Shown: positions 1 through 8,714, counted from the first letter of the stretch. The stretch: DNA of 45,276 nt from Planctomycetaceae bacterium (GCA_029259845.1 JAJDEI010000252.1:1-45276); one strand, 5' to 3'. Notes: generated by a model not told the origin, from the sequence alone. Program-made: numbers and translations.

Positions 1-76
1 CCCCCTCCCAACCACTACCACCCCCCTCCGCCCCCGGGTCCCACCCCCCCCGCCCCCCCCGGCGCGCGGCGTCGCC
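1..76. other. C-rich low-complexity contig end
   Basis: The first ~75 bases are almost entirely C with a few A, T and G, including runs of eight C, and then turn into GC-rich sequence. No coding or structural signal is visible. Together with the frameshifts in the adjacent gene this looks like a low-quality assembly end rather than biology. That is inference. Confidence 0.6.
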
Positions 77-153
77 CCGCGGCTAACAGTGACTCAACCT
101 CACCGTCATACCCGACCGTCTTCAACCACGCATCGTCGAAGGTCGTCAACCAG

Positions 154-670
154 TTACTGAATGCACCTTGGAGTGCGGTGGTTGGCTGGGGGCAGTTCAA
201 GGTGAGTTTCGCGATAGGCGCAAATGAGGTTCGCCTCGATCTCCTTTGGATCTTCGTGCTCGTCAGTGAGGGAGCATTCGAATACGAACGCCTTGCCTTC
301 ATACAACTCCTCAATCGCGTTACGGACCCACGACTCTGCGGGCGAGCGAGTGTTGAAAACCCGACCGAAGATCCCTTGTTTTCCCTTTTGACGGCCTCCT
401 CCAGCCTGCCCGATGTACACCACGTTCGACGATCCACGGACACGACAATGCCGCTGGGGTTGCCTTCGTCAGTAGCATCGCGGTGACGGCGGTGTGGACT
501 CGTTCCTTGTTGAAGTACGGAGCTTCCCTGCGCACGACGTCGAACATCTTTGCCTTCATCCGGCGGTGAATCTCGGAGCCCATGCGCATTTTCTCTTCAG
601 GTGTCTTCGTTCGGAGATGCGCGACTTGCTCGTCGGTCAGCAACTCGACGTGGTCGAGATTTATGGCCAT
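154..670 (-). pseudogene. GIY-YIG nuclease-like protein, broken by apparent frameshifts
   Basis: The frame starting at 670 (M-A-I-N-L-D-H-V) has a good Shine-Dalgarno, AGGAG seven bases upstream. It reads convincingly to about 458 (...LLTKATP), where the protein sense moves to a second frame (SGIVVSVD) and near 435 to a third (GSSNVVYIGQAGG...GIFGRVF) that stops at 154. Joined, these give GIV...VYIGQ and a following GIFGR, resembling the GIY-YIG core with its conserved arginine. Each shift is explained by one missing base in a short homopolymer (C run at 456-459, G pair near 434). A third shift near 171-180 would continue into a plausible tail (GAFSNWLTTFDDAWLKTVG) running into the C-rich end. 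Three shifts in ~300 bases next to poor sequence suggest assembly error, although a decayed gene is possible. Family assignment is tentative. Confidence 0.5.
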
Positions 671-817
671 TACTGCACTCCTCATCGGCGATTGTTCGTA
701 CCCACGGGGCGTAGGCCGTGGGTTTGGTCACTCTCAAGGCTCGACTCTCAACACGATCATTATTCTCCGACCGCCTCCCGATGTAAAACCAGTCGTGGGC
801 CAGTCATGGCGAAACGG

Positions 818-2959
818 TCAGCCATCGATCGGGCGTCCAACCAGTCGTACGAGCCCCCACAAGCCGACCATGCCGAGGGGGAGGGAGACGATCCACGACA
901 TGCCGAAGCCGGCCGGCACGCAGCCGATGGCCAACGCGACTAGTCCGACACAAACCGCGTAGGGGAGTTGCGTCATCACGTGGGCCAGGTGATCGCAGTC
1001 CGCCGCGACCGACGACAGGACGGTTGTGTCTGAGATGGGGGAGCAATGGTCGCCGAAGATCGCCCCGGCCAGCACGCCGCCGATTGACGCCAACATAAGC
1101 GGGTGACGGTCGGCGTCGATGCCGGCGAGTAGAGAGGAGTCGCCGGCGATCAATCCGTAGGTCACGCTGATGACGAGCGGAATCAGCAGTCCCATCGTCG
1201 CCCACGAACTGCCGGTCGCAAACGAGACGGCGGCGGAGAGCAGAAAGGCGACCGCCGGCATCCAGGCGATGTCCAACCGCCCGGTGGTCATCTCCACGAG
1301 GTAACCGGCCGTGTTGAGATGGTCGGCGTCGCAGACCATCGCCACGGACCATGCCAGCACGAGAACGGCCGTCCCCAGCAGCATGCTTCTCGCTCCGTCA
1401 AGCCACGCGGCGACAGCCGCTCCGAGCGACAGGCTGCGGGTGACGATTGACGTCATCACAGCGGTCATCGATGCCAGAAATGACGCCACCAACAGCACAC
1501 GATTCGACTCCGCATGGCTGATGATCTGCCACAACGAGGGAGAAGCGTCGTCGGTCCCCGCCCGCCCCGTGACCCAAAATCCGACCACAATCCCCCCCAG
1601 CAAGACCCCCAACGGCACCACGGCGTTCGCCACCCTCCATGTTCCCGCCGGCCTCTCGTGCCCCCCCGTCTCAGCCCTCCCCGTCTCAGCCCTCCCCGTC
1701 TCGGCCCTCCCCGTCTCGGCCCTCCGCGTCTCGGCGTTCGCCTCTCGGTCGCCACCGATCAACGCTTGCGGTTTCGCAGGGCTCTCCGGCGGTCGCTCGC
1801 TCCCCAACGCCTGCCGCTCCGCCCGCCACATCGGCCCGAAGTCCCGTCCGGTCCACGCGATCATCAGCACGAACGCCAGCAGCAACAGCGGATAAAAACG
1901 ATACGGCAGCGTCGCCAGAAAAGTCCCATAGGCGTCGCCGGAAAACGCGGCCGTGGGGTTCGTCTCCGCCAGCCGCACGAACGAGTCGCCGATCAGTCCG
2001 ACTTCAAACCCGACCCACGTCGAGACGAGCGCCAGTCCGGCGATCGGTGCCGCCGTCGCGTCGACCAGAAAGGCGAGCTTCTCGCGGGAAATCTGCAGCC
2101 GATCGGTGACCGGCCGCATGGTGCTGCCGAGCAACAGCGAATTGGCATAGTCGTCGAAAAACACGACCAGCCCCAGAAACCACGTCGTCACCTGTCCGCC
2201 GCGGCGGGTGCGGGTGACCGGCGTGAGCTTTTCGACCAAAGCCTCAGTACCCCCACTGGCAGACATCACCCCGATCAAGCATCCGAGAAACAGCGTAAAC
2301 AGAATGATCTGCACGTGCGTCGTACTGCCGTCCGCCGGGACCAGTTGTCCGACCAGCGTCGTGTCGACCGTCTCGACGAAGCTGCCGGAAAATCGGGACC
2401 ACCATCCGCCGTCGGCTCCTTGTAACATGGACACGCCGCTCCAAACGGCAACGAACAACGCCACCAGCGTCTCCCGCAAAGCAACTGCCAGTCCGACGGC
2501 AACGAGCGCGGGGACCAAACTGAGCCATCCGGGCAACCGCCGCACGGCCCGTTCGGCGGTCCGCCCATCGGGCAACGTGACCCGGATTCGGTCAGCCGTG
2601 ATGAACACTTTGCGGCCAATCGAAAGGTTCGTCTCCAAGCGCAGCACTCCCTGTTCCCACGACGGACCGGTCGCCGCGTCGTCGACATCTTCCTCGGAGG
2701 TGACGATCTCAGCGGTAACAACGTCGACCCCGTCGATCCGAACGTCGCCGGGCGACGCAGACACGCGGTTTCCGTCGGCATCTCGGACTTCGATTCGCAC
2801 GGCTGAGACCGGCACGCCGTCCAACGCAAACGCCGGCGCTTCGATTTGAACGCCCGCGGAGTCACCAGCCGCGCCGCTACCGCAGAGTGCGACCGTCGCA
2901 AAGACCGCGACCACCAATCCCTGCAGGGCCCGTCTATCGATGTTGCTTGTCGGAAACAT
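818..2959 (-). CDS. NhaC-family Na+/H+ antiporter-like membrane protein
   Basis: A 713-residue polytopic membrane protein with an N-terminal signal-like segment (residues ~12-32). An exported ~110-residue beta-rich domain precedes the first transmembrane helix near residue 145. The transporter core has blocks typical of the NhaC/CitMHS-like antiporters: FLGCLIGVMSASGGTEALVE, VVFFDDYANSLLLGSTMRPV, and near the C-terminus ATGSSWATMGLLIPLV and FGDHCSPISDTTVLSS. These correspond to the conserved DDY and GDHCSPISDT regions. Role is inferred as Na+/H+ or amino-acid/cation exchange in the inner membrane; the substrate cannot be read. The loop between the two membrane halves carries a (GRAET)n tandem repeat. 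The gene starts 24 bases after the dgkA stop and is the last gene of the minus-strand operon with the metallophosphoesterase. Confidence 0.85.
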   Translation of the reverse strand: MFPTSNIDRRALQGLVVAVFATVALCGSGAAGDSAGVQIEAPAFALDGVPVSAVRIEVRDADGNRVSASPGDVRIDGVDVVTAEIVTSEEDVDDAATGPSWEQGVLRLETNLSIGRKVFITADRIRVTLPDGRTAERAVRRLPGWLSLVPALVAVGLAVALRETLVALFVAVWSGVSMLQGADGGWWSRFSGSFVETVDTTLVGQLVPADGSTTHVQIILFTLFLGCLIGVMSASGGTEALVEKLTPVTRTRRGGQVTTWFLGLVVFFDDYANSLLLGSTMRPVTDRLQISREKLAFLVDATAAPIAGLALVSTWVGFEVGLIGDSFVRLAETNPTAAFSGDAYGTFLATLPYRFYPLLLLAFVLMIAWTGRDFGPMWRAERQALGSERPPESPAKPQALIGGDREANAETRRAETGRAETGRAETGRAETGGHERPAGTWRVANAVVPLGVLLGGIVVGFWVTGRAGTDDASPSLWQIISHAESNRVLLVASFLASMTAVMTSIVTRSLSLGAAVAAWLDGARSMLLGTAVLVLAWSVAMVCDADHLNTAGYLVEMTTGRLDIAWMPAVAFLLSAAVSFATGSSWATMGLLIPLVISVTYGLIAGDSSLLAGIDADRHPLMLASIGGVLAGAIFGDHCSPISDTTVLSSVAADCDHLAHVMTQLPYAVCVGLVALAIGCVPAGFGMSWIVSLPLGMVGLWGLVRLVGRPIDG
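1668..1739 (-). repeat. 15-bp tandem repeat inside antiporter gene
   Basis: About five units of GTCTCAGCCCTCCCC (plus-strand sense) start at 1668, 1683, 1698, 1713 and 1728, the last degenerate. On the coding strand they encode R/G-A-E-T-G pentapeptides in a cytoplasmic loop of the antiporter. The unit is a multiple of three, so copy-number change keeps the frame. Confidence 0.9.
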
Positions 2960-2983
2960 GGCCGACGAAAGTCTCCGAATGAC

Positions 2984-3352
2984 TCAAGGCCACAACGCCC
3001 ACAGCCGCGGACCGAACAGGAGCACTCCGACGAAAACCGCAATCACCGCCGCCACCAGCACGGCTCCGGATGCCACGTCCTTTGCGATGCGGGCCAGTTC
3101 GTGTTGATCCGGTGAGACCAGGTCGACGACCGCTTCGATCGCCGTGTTGATCAGCTCCGTCGCCCACACGAGTCCCACCGTCAGCAGGAGCACGGCCCAT
3201 TCACCAGCATCGAGCCTCAACAGCGCCGCCAGAGCCACCGCCAGCAGTGTTGCTGCTGCGTGAATGCGGACGTTTCGCTCCGTCCGCAATCCGTGGGCCA
3301 CTCCGGCTCCCGCACAGGCAAAGCTCCGCCACAGCGAACTGCGTTGAGACAT
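2984..3352 (-). CDS. dgkA: Diacylglycerol kinase (DgkA family)
   Basis: Small integral-membrane kinase that phosphorylates diacylglycerol or undecaprenol with ATP. From the start MSQRSSLWRSF (ATG at 3350-3352) it is 122 residues, the usual DgkA length. The family signature is clear: RTERNVRIHAAAT, then ATELINTAIEAVVDLVSPDQ, then HELARIAKDVASGAVLV, with the conserved E, N, E and D residues of the active site. Three transmembrane helices are visible (about residues 31-50, 54-72 and 98-118). An upstream in-frame start at 3421 exists but would overlap the previous gene by 70 bases. The chosen ATG shares one base with the stop of the metallophosphoesterase (TGATG), so translational coupling is likely. 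In this family the job is lipid recycling for envelope synthesis. Confidence 0.92.
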   Translation of the reverse strand: MSQRSSLWRSFACAGAGVAHGLRTERNVRIHAAATLLAVALAALLRLDAGEWAVLLLTVGLVWATELINTAIEAVVDLVSPDQHELARIAKDVASGAVLVAAVIAVFVGVLLFGPRLWALWP

Positions 3353-4542
3353 CAGGCCGACTCCTGCTCCAGCACGAGCCATGTGACCTCCGGGCGGCAT
3401 CGCCAGCGAAACGGATGACATCCCGACAATCCCCGCGACACGTGCATCAGCGTCGGCGGTTTGGAGAATGTGCCGTCCGTGTATCTCACGCCATAACGGC
3501 TGGGCGCATACACCGGGCCGATGCCCGGCAGCACGACCTGCCCGCCATGATTGTGCCCGGCCAGCATCAGGTCAACGTCCGCCTGTTGGGCCCGCGCGAA
3601 ATGATCCGGCGTATGAGACAGCAGCAACCGGATGTCATCCGGCAGCGAAACGGAAAAGTCCGGCCTACGACCAATCCACGGCGTTTCGTCTCCCCCCATC
3701 ACCAGGCGATGCCCCTCAAACTCAATCGTGAACGTCCGTCCCCCCACGTCCTTCCATCCGAGGCCGCCCATCGCGCGGCGAATCGCGTCCTCATCCAGGG
3801 CCCGGTCGTGATTCCCCAGAATGAAATAGCGGCCCAGCCGCGCGTCGAATCGGCCAATGGTCTCCGGCAGCCAGTCGAGACAACGGAGGTCATCGACCAG
3901 ATCACCCGTGAAGACGATCAGGTCCGCCGGCTTGGCGAGGACTTGTTCGGTGACCGCTTCAAAGTACGTCCGGTCCAGCGTGGGCATTAGATGCCAGTCG
4001 GAAAGCTGCAGGATGCGGAGACCGCTCCAAGCAGCCGGCAGACGGGGCAGGGCGATTCGCTTCTCCGTCAGTTCGACCGTGAACTGCTCGTTTCCGGGAA
4101 GCTTGGCCATCCACAGATACGGCCCTTCGGCGATGGGAGGGGCACCCAGTTCCCGGGCGATGTCGATCACCTCAGAACGTTCCGCAAGCACGGCTGACGG
4201 CGAAGTCGCCCACTGATGCCGCGCGGCTGAGACCACGAGGCTGACGACCCCCACGGAGCACACTGCCAGCACCGCAGTCCACGCGGGCGAAAGGTCACTC
4301 CACTGGCCGTATGTCAACAGCCGCGGTCCGTGCAGGCCGACAAACCAGAACAATGCCGGCGGAAACAACAGCAGAGCCGCGTCGTGAATATGCCGGACTT
4401 GGCGCAACCGGCCATGCGCAACCGGAAACGCATGCAGGCGATTGATCAACGCCACCCACATTTCCGCGTGCCCCGCAGAGAGCACCAGCAGCAAGCAGAG
4501 ATTCCACCAGTTCATTGGCCGACCATTTTCCATCGAAATCAC
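3352..4542 (-). CDS. Membrane-anchored calcineurin-like metallophosphoesterase
   Basis: 396 residues. The N-terminal ~110 residues hold about three hydrophobic helices (roughly 13-33, 55-72, 86-106). They are followed by a complete metallophosphoesterase domain: SDWH (D182, H184), TGDLVDD (~213), GNHD (~243-246), LSHTPD (H310) and AGHNHGG (~328-334), i.e. all dimetal ligands. This arrangement matches the YkuE/YaeI-like membrane phosphodiesterases, which act on phospholipids or nucleotide-lipids; the substrate here is unknown. The gene ends in a TGATG overlap with dgkA, which hints at a shared lipid-phosphate role (inference). A second ATG ten codons in (MNWWNLCLL) is an equally plausible start. 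Confidence 0.88.
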   Translation of the reverse strand: MISMENGRPMNWWNLCLLLVLSAGHAEMWVALINRLHAFPVAHGRLRQVRHIHDAALLLFPPALFWFVGLHGPRLLTYGQWSDLSPAWTAVLAVCSVGVVSLVVSAARHQWATSPSAVLAERSEVIDIARELGAPPIAEGPYLWMAKLPGNEQFTVELTEKRIALPRLPAAWSGLRILQLSDWHLMPTLDRTYFEAVTEQVLAKPADLIVFTGDLVDDLRCLDWLPETIGRFDARLGRYFILGNHDRALDEDAIRRAMGGLGWKDVGGRTFTIEFEGHRLVMGGDETPWIGRRPDFSVSLPDDIRLLLSHTPDHFARAQQADVDLMLAGHNHGGQVVLPGIGPVYAPSRYGVRYTDGTFSKPPTLMHVSRGLSGCHPFRWRCRPEVTWLVLEQESA

Positions 4543-4753
4543 TCAGACGCCCGGTGTCTCAGCGGCGGAAGCACTGTCAGGGACAAGTCCAGCGTGAAAC
4601 AGCGTCCCGAACATCAAGGGCCAAGTGAGAAACCGGGTGTCTTTCCCAACCGATCATGTGCCCGCAGGGGTGTCGAATTCTAGCGAACCGGCCATAATCC
4701 CCCCACAGAGAATCCGCAAGCACCACAAACCGTTCAATCGACGTCCTCGCAAA

Positions 4754-6616
4754 ATGGGTGACCGCAGTCTCCGGGAATGTGTCGATGACCTGGAACGGAC
4801 CGGGCAACTGGTCCGCATCGAGGCGGAGATCGACCCGCACCTCGAAGCGGCTGAGATTCAGCGGCGGGTCTATGCGGCTGGGGGGCCCGCTCTATTCTTT
4901 GCACGCGTGAAGGGCTGTCGTTTCCCGATGGTCTCCAACCTATTCGGGACGATCGACCGGGCTCGGTATCTGTTCCGCGATACGCTCCTTCTCGTGCAGC
5001 GGCTCGTCGACCTCAAGCTCGACCCCCTGCGGGCGCTGCAGCACCCCTTGCAAGCGGCCCGCACGATTCCCGCTGCTTGGGCCATGCAGCCGAAGCTCGT
5101 CCGCAGCGGGCCGGTCCTCGCTCACGAGACGTCCGTCAGCCAACTCCCGCAACTCGTCTGCTGGCCCGATGACGGCGGCGCGTTCGTCACGCTGCCGGCG
5201 GTCTATACGGAAGATGTCACCCGCCCCGGTTGGCGGTCCTCCAATCTGGGCATGTACCGCATCCAACTCTCCGGCGGACAATATCAACCGGACCGGCAGG
5301 TTGGCCTGCACTATCAACTTCATCGGGGGATCGGGGTTCATCACACGCAGGCGCTGCGAAACGGCAAGCCTTTTCGGGTGAATATCTTTGTCGGCGGACC
5401 GCCCGCGCTGCCGCTCGCCGCTGTGATGCCGTTGCCGGAAGGACTCTCGGAACTGACGTTTGCCGGGGCCCTCGGCGGACGACGTGTCCGGATGATCCGA
5501 CAACCGGGGGCGCTGCCAATCGCCGCCGACGCCGACTTCTGCATCACCGGCACGGTCGACCCCACGCTCGTGCTGCCGGAAGGTCCCTTCGGCGACCATC
5601 TGGGCTACTACAGCCTCGCGCACGATTTCCCGGTCCTCAATGTTGAAAAGGTAACCCACCGTGCGGGAGCCATTTGGCCGTTCACCGTCGTCGGACGTCC
5701 GCCGCAGGAGGATACGACGTTCGGACAACTGATCCACGAGATCACCGGTTCCGCCATCCCGCAGGTGCTGCCGGGAGTGAAGGCAGTTCACGCTGTCGAT
5801 GCGGCGGGCGTGCATCCGCTGCTGCTCACCATCGGCAGCGAGCGATACACGCCCTATGCCGACGCCGGTCGTCCGCAAGAGTTGCTCACCCAGGCAAACG
5901 CCATCCTCGGACAGGGGCAGTTGTCGCTCGCCAAGTATCTGCTCATCGTCAACGAAGCCGACGACCCGTCGCTCGGCATCCACGACATATCAGCATTCCT
6001 GCGACATCTTCTGGAACGGGCCGACTGGACCCGCGACCTGCACTTTCAGACACGCACCACGATCGACACGTTGGACTACTCCGGTGACGGACTCAATGCG
6101 GGGTCCAAAGTCGTCATCGCCGCCTGCGGTCCCAAACGTCGCGACCTGCCGACCGAAATCCCCGGCGACCTCACGCTCCCCGACGGATGGCGCAATCCCC
6201 GGCTGTGCCTGCCCGGCATTCTCGCCGTGGAGCTTGGCTCCCGGGCGTCGAACCTCAAATCTCAAACAACGCTCAACGCTCAACTCTCATCTCTCATCTC
6301 TTCCCTCCCAACGCTCATCTCTTCGCTCTCAATGCTCCATTCGTTCCCCCTCATTGTCGTTGTCGACGACAGCGAGTTCGCAGCGGCATCGCTCAACAAC
6401 TTTCTGTGGGTCACGTTCACACGGTCGAATCCGGCGGCCGATGTTCATGGTTTCGGCTCGTTCGTTGAGAACAAACACTGGGGCTGCCGGGGGCCCCTGG
6501 TCATTGATGCGCGGCTCAAGCCGCATTACGCACCGCCACTCATCGAAGACCCGGCGGTCACCCAGCGCGTCGACCGGCTCGCCGCAGCCGGTGGACCACT
6601 CCAAGGACTCTTCTGA
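4754..6616 (+). CDS. ubiD: UbiD-family prenyl-FMN-dependent decarboxylase
   Basis: 620 residues from MGDRSLRECVDDLERTG; the frame is open further upstream but the family N-terminus begins here. Family blocks are in order: EIQRRVYAAGGPALFF (~37), FPMVSNLFGT (~57), LPQLVCWPDDGG (~132), the NLGMYRIQ region, PLPEGLSELTFAGALGG, LPEGPFGDHLGYY (~275), IPQVLPGVKAVHAV, and the C-terminal DDS...NNFLWVTFTRSNPA. UbiD enzymes decarboxylate aromatic or alpha,beta-unsaturated acids using prenylated FMN made by UbiX, which is absent here; quinone biosynthesis is the usual role. The protein is longer than classical UbiD (~490-500), partly because of an odd Ser/Leu-rich insertion at about residues 500-530. The stop overlaps the NUDIX start (TGATG), so the two genes are co-translated. 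Confidence 0.9.
   Translation: MGDRSLRECVDDLERTGQLVRIEAEIDPHLEAAEIQRRVYAAGGPALFFARVKGCRFPMVSNLFGTIDRARYLFRDTLLLVQRLVDLKLDPLRALQHPLQAARTIPAAWAMQPKLVRSGPVLAHETSVSQLPQLVCWPDDGGAFVTLPAVYTEDVTRPGWRSSNLGMYRIQLSGGQYQPDRQVGLHYQLHRGIGVHHTQALRNGKPFRVNIFVGGPPALPLAAVMPLPEGLSELTFAGALGGRRVRMIRQPGALPIAADADFCITGTVDPTLVLPEGPFGDHLGYYSLAHDFPVLNVEKVTHRAGAIWPFTVVGRPPQEDTTFGQLIHEITGSAIPQVLPGVKAVHAVDAAGVHPLLLTIGSERYTPYADAGRPQELLTQANAILGQGQLSLAKYLLIVNEADDPSLGIHDISAFLRHLLERADWTRDLHFQTRTTIDTLDYSGDGLNAGSKVVIAACGPKRRDLPTEIPGDLTLPDGWRNPRLCLPGILAVELGSRASNLKSQTTLNAQLSSLISSLPTLISSLSMLHSFPLIVVVDDSEFAAASLNNFLWVTFTRSNPAADVHGFGSFVENKHWGCRGPLVIDARLKPHYAPPLIEDPAVTQRVDRLAAAGGPLQGLF
6250..6345 (+). repeat. In-frame CTCATCTCT-type low-complexity insertion in ubiD
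   Basis: Pyrimidine-rich near-repeats (CTCAACGCTCAACTCTCATC, TCTCATCTCTTCCCTCC, CGCTCATCTCTTCGCTCTC) encode a Ser/Leu-rich stretch (NLKSQTTLNAQLSSLISSL...). It lies between two conserved UbiD blocks, LAVELGS and PLIVVVDDS. It keeps the frame and has a base and residue composition unlike the rest of the gene. It probably forms a surface loop. Confidence 0.75.
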
Positions 6617-7152
6617 TGCCTCACGAAGAAATCTTCGACGTCTGCGACGCACAGGATCATGTTATCGGACAGGCCACACGCTCCGACGTACACGCTCGCG
6701 GGTTGCTGCATCGGGCGGTGCACATCTGGGTGTTTCGGTCCGACGGCCGATTGCTCATTCATCTGCGGTCGGCGACGAAGGACGAGTTCCCCGGCTGTTA
6801 CACGTCGTCGGCGTCCGGACATGTCGATGCCGGGGAAACGTACGACGCGGCGGCGGCTCGCGAACTGGGTGAAGAACTGGGAATCGCCGCCCCGCTCAAG
6901 TGGCTCGTTCAGCTTCCCGCAGGCACGGAGACGGCCAACGAGCACACGGTGCTCTATCGCTGCGAGACCGATGCGGCGGTGACGCCCGACCCTGGAGAGA
7001 TCGATCGCATCGAATGGCGGACCGTCAACGAGATCGCCGCGATGATCGATCGCAGTCCGGACCAGTTCACGCCCCCATTTCGGTCGCTATTCGCGTGGTA
7101 TCGCGAATTGGGATCCGCTTTGCCTCACTCACCCGTTTCGCCGCACATTTGA
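6616..7152 (+). CDS. NUDIX hydrolase
   Basis: 178 residues. A complete Nudix box is present at about residues 75-97: GHVDAGETYDAAAARELGEE followed by LGI, matching GX5EX7REUXEEXGU. The N-terminus (EIFDVCDAQDHVIGQATRSD VH) and the HRAVHIWVF strand resemble the isopentenyl-diphosphate isomerase/YfcD-like Nudix branch. The substrate, a nucleoside or isoprenoid diphosphate, cannot be decided from sequence. Start ATG overlaps the ubiD stop by one base. The last five codons and the TGA stop (7150-7152) lie inside a REP palindrome, so the VSPHI tail is repeat-derived. Confidence 0.88.
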   Translation: MPHEEIFDVCDAQDHVIGQATRSDVHARGLLHRAVHIWVFRSDGRLLIHLRSATKDEFPGCYTSSASGHVDAGETYDAAAARELGEELGIAAPLKWLVQLPAGTETANEHTVLYRCETDAAVTPDPGEIDRIEWRTVNEIAAMIDRSPDQFTPPFRSLFAWYRELGSALPHSPVSPHI

Positions 7153-7167
7153 AATGTGCGGCGAAAC
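7135..7167. repeat. REP palindrome, copy 1
   Basis: Perfect inverted repeat with 16-base arms (GTTTCGCCGCACATTT and its complement) around one central base. It belongs to the same family as the hairpins at 37674 and around the transposase at 41138. It spans the NUDIX stop codon and sits between convergent genes, where it could also act as a transcript-end hairpin. Confidence 0.9.
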
Positions 7168-7204
7168 ACGATTGCGCGTCGTCATCCCCGACGAGCCCGG
7201 CGGC

Positions 7205-8443
7205 TCACTCGCGGATCGTGACTTCGGAGCCGATTCCCAACAGGTCGAAGAGGGCGGCGACGTCGTCGTTGTGCATGCGGATGCAGCCGCGGGACTCACT
7301 ACGGCCGATGGAGCCGGGGTCGATGGTGCCGTGGATGCCGTAGCTGTCGCCGATGTCGATCCATCGCTCGCCGAGCGGGTTCGTCGGATCGTCGTGCTCG
7401 ATCACGCCGTCGGGGCCGTAGTACGTGGGATCGACCTGCTTGTTCTGGACTGCAAACGTGCCAATCGGTGTGGAGCCGTCCTTGCCGATGCCGACTGCAT
7501 AACGGGTGACGTAGTAACCGTGGGCGTGGACGGTCAACTCAAAGTCGCTGAGGTCGATGATGGCTGAGAACGGCCCTTTGATTACTTTGATCCGCTGGCC
7601 GGCACGAATCCGTTGCGGGTCGAGGCGGTTGAGCTTGGCGAAATACTGCCAGGGGACGTCGTACTTCTTTCCAATGGCCTGCAGCGTGTCGCCTGGCTGA
7701 ATCTCGTAGGCCGGCATGTAGTGCGGCTGCGGCTGAAAATAGATGCGCTGCGAAAGAGCGTCGATCCGTTGCCGCAGCTCGCCCCGCGATTCGGGGTGCT
7801 GCCAGTACAACTGCGACAGCGACCGATGGGCTTCGATATGACCCTGGGGGGAGTTCGTCTGGGAGAGGCGGTCAATCTCTGTGAAATCGATCGTGGGCGC
7901 GGCGAGATCGGCCCGTCGAACCGGCGGGGTCTCGCGCTCAGCAAATGGGTCGCTGACGCTGGCGGTCTGGATCACGCGGGAGCCGTCGTCTGCGACAACG
8001 CCCGTCTCCGTCGGCAGAGGAGGCCGTCGGACCGTCGGAGACGAAGACGGCCGCGACTCCCCGGATTCGTTGAACAGTCCGCTGACCGCAGCGATTTCGC
8101 TTGCGTTTGGGGTCGCGGGAACGGGCGGCTCGCCGGGAACGAGAGTTGGTTCGGCCTGCGGTGGAGGGCCGGACGAAGCAAACAGTGGCGCGTCGGATGG
8201 AGCCGTCGATGTGTCGTTGGCCCGGCGCAGCGGCTCGTCCGGCCCGGTCCTGTTTGTCGGCTGCGACAGAACAACTTCGGCGAATGGGTCCGCTGCTTTC
8301 CGGCCTGATTCCGGCCGTCCAACCCGGAAAGGCAGCATATCGAAACGCCACGCCACGGTGACCGACGCGGCCCCAAAGACGAGAAACCAGAATCGAAACG
8401 TCTGCAAGGGATGACGGCGGCGCGTGGGGAACATGGCGTTCAT
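7205..8443 (-). CDS. LysM-containing L,D-transpeptidase (YkuD family)
   Basis: 412 residues. An N-terminal membrane/signal helix (~15-32) is followed by a long Pro/Thr/Ser-rich low-complexity linker (~40-200). A LysM domain follows at ~226-270 (YEIQPGDTLQAIGKKYDVPW), then a C-terminal YkuD catalytic domain with the signature HGT (H371) ... SRGCIRM (catalytic C387). It is predicted to cross-link peptidoglycan (3-3 bonds) or attach proteins to it in the periplasm; LysM would bind the glycan. This supports a peptidoglycan wall. A second ATG three codons in (MFPTRRRH, 8434) has better ribosome-site spacing (AAGGA) and may be the real start. The small lipoprotein gene lies 52 bases upstream on the same strand. 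Confidence 0.92.
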   Translation of the reverse strand: MNAMFPTRRRHPLQTFRFWFLVFGAASVTVAWRFDMLPFRVGRPESGRKAADPFAEVVLSQPTNRTGPDEPLRRANDTSTAPSDAPLFASSGPPPQAEPTLVPGEPPVPATPNASEIAAVSGLFNESGESRPSSSPTVRRPPLPTETGVVADDGSRVIQTASVSDPFAERETPPVRRADLAAPTIDFTEIDRLSQTNSPQGHIEAHRSLSQLYWQHPESRGELRQRIDALSQRIYFQPQPHYMPAYEIQPGDTLQAIGKKYDVPWQYFAKLNRLDPQRIRAGQRIKVIKGPFSAIIDLSDFELTVHAHGYYVTRYAVGIGKDGSTPIGTFAVQNKQVDPTYYGPDGVIEHDDPTNPLGERWIDIGDSYGIHGTIDPGSIGRSESRGCIRMHNDDVAALFDLLGIGSEVTIRE

Positions 8444-8495
8444 CCTTGAACGACCGGATCGGAAGGAAGGCGACGAGGTGGGAAGCCTGTCACAA

Positions 8496-8714
8496 TCACC
8501 GAGGCTCGGTTAATGCGGGACTTGGCGGACGAGTCGATTGATGTGCCGGCGGGGACTCCGGGATGGAGAAGTAGCCTTGGCCTTCATCCAAAGCGGGTCC
8601 CCGGTTGAGCTTCCAGGTGGTCGTCGGCAGGAGATTCAGCAACGCACAACTGGACATTGTGGAGACGATGACGAAAAGCGTCAGCAGGATTAGCCAACGA
8701 CGGATCGTGGGCAT
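8496..8714 (-). CDS. Small putative lipoprotein
   Basis: 72 residues: a charged start (MPTIRRW), a hydrophobic helix, then STMSSC, which is close to a lipobox with Cys at ~23, followed by a short Pro/Ser-rich tail. A strong ribosome site (GAGGTG, six bases from the ATG) supports translation. No known family recognised. It precedes the L,D-transpeptidase on the same strand, so a small envelope lipoprotein in that operon is plausible. Confidence 0.6.
   Translation of the reverse strand: MPTIRRWLILLTLFVIVSTMSSCALLNLLPTTTWKLNRGPALDEGQGYFSIPESPPAHQSTRPPSPALTEPR

Noticed and set aside
1668..1739. Five 15-bp units considered as a CRISPR-like array
   Set aside because: Units are contiguous without spacers and lie in frame inside a coding sequence.
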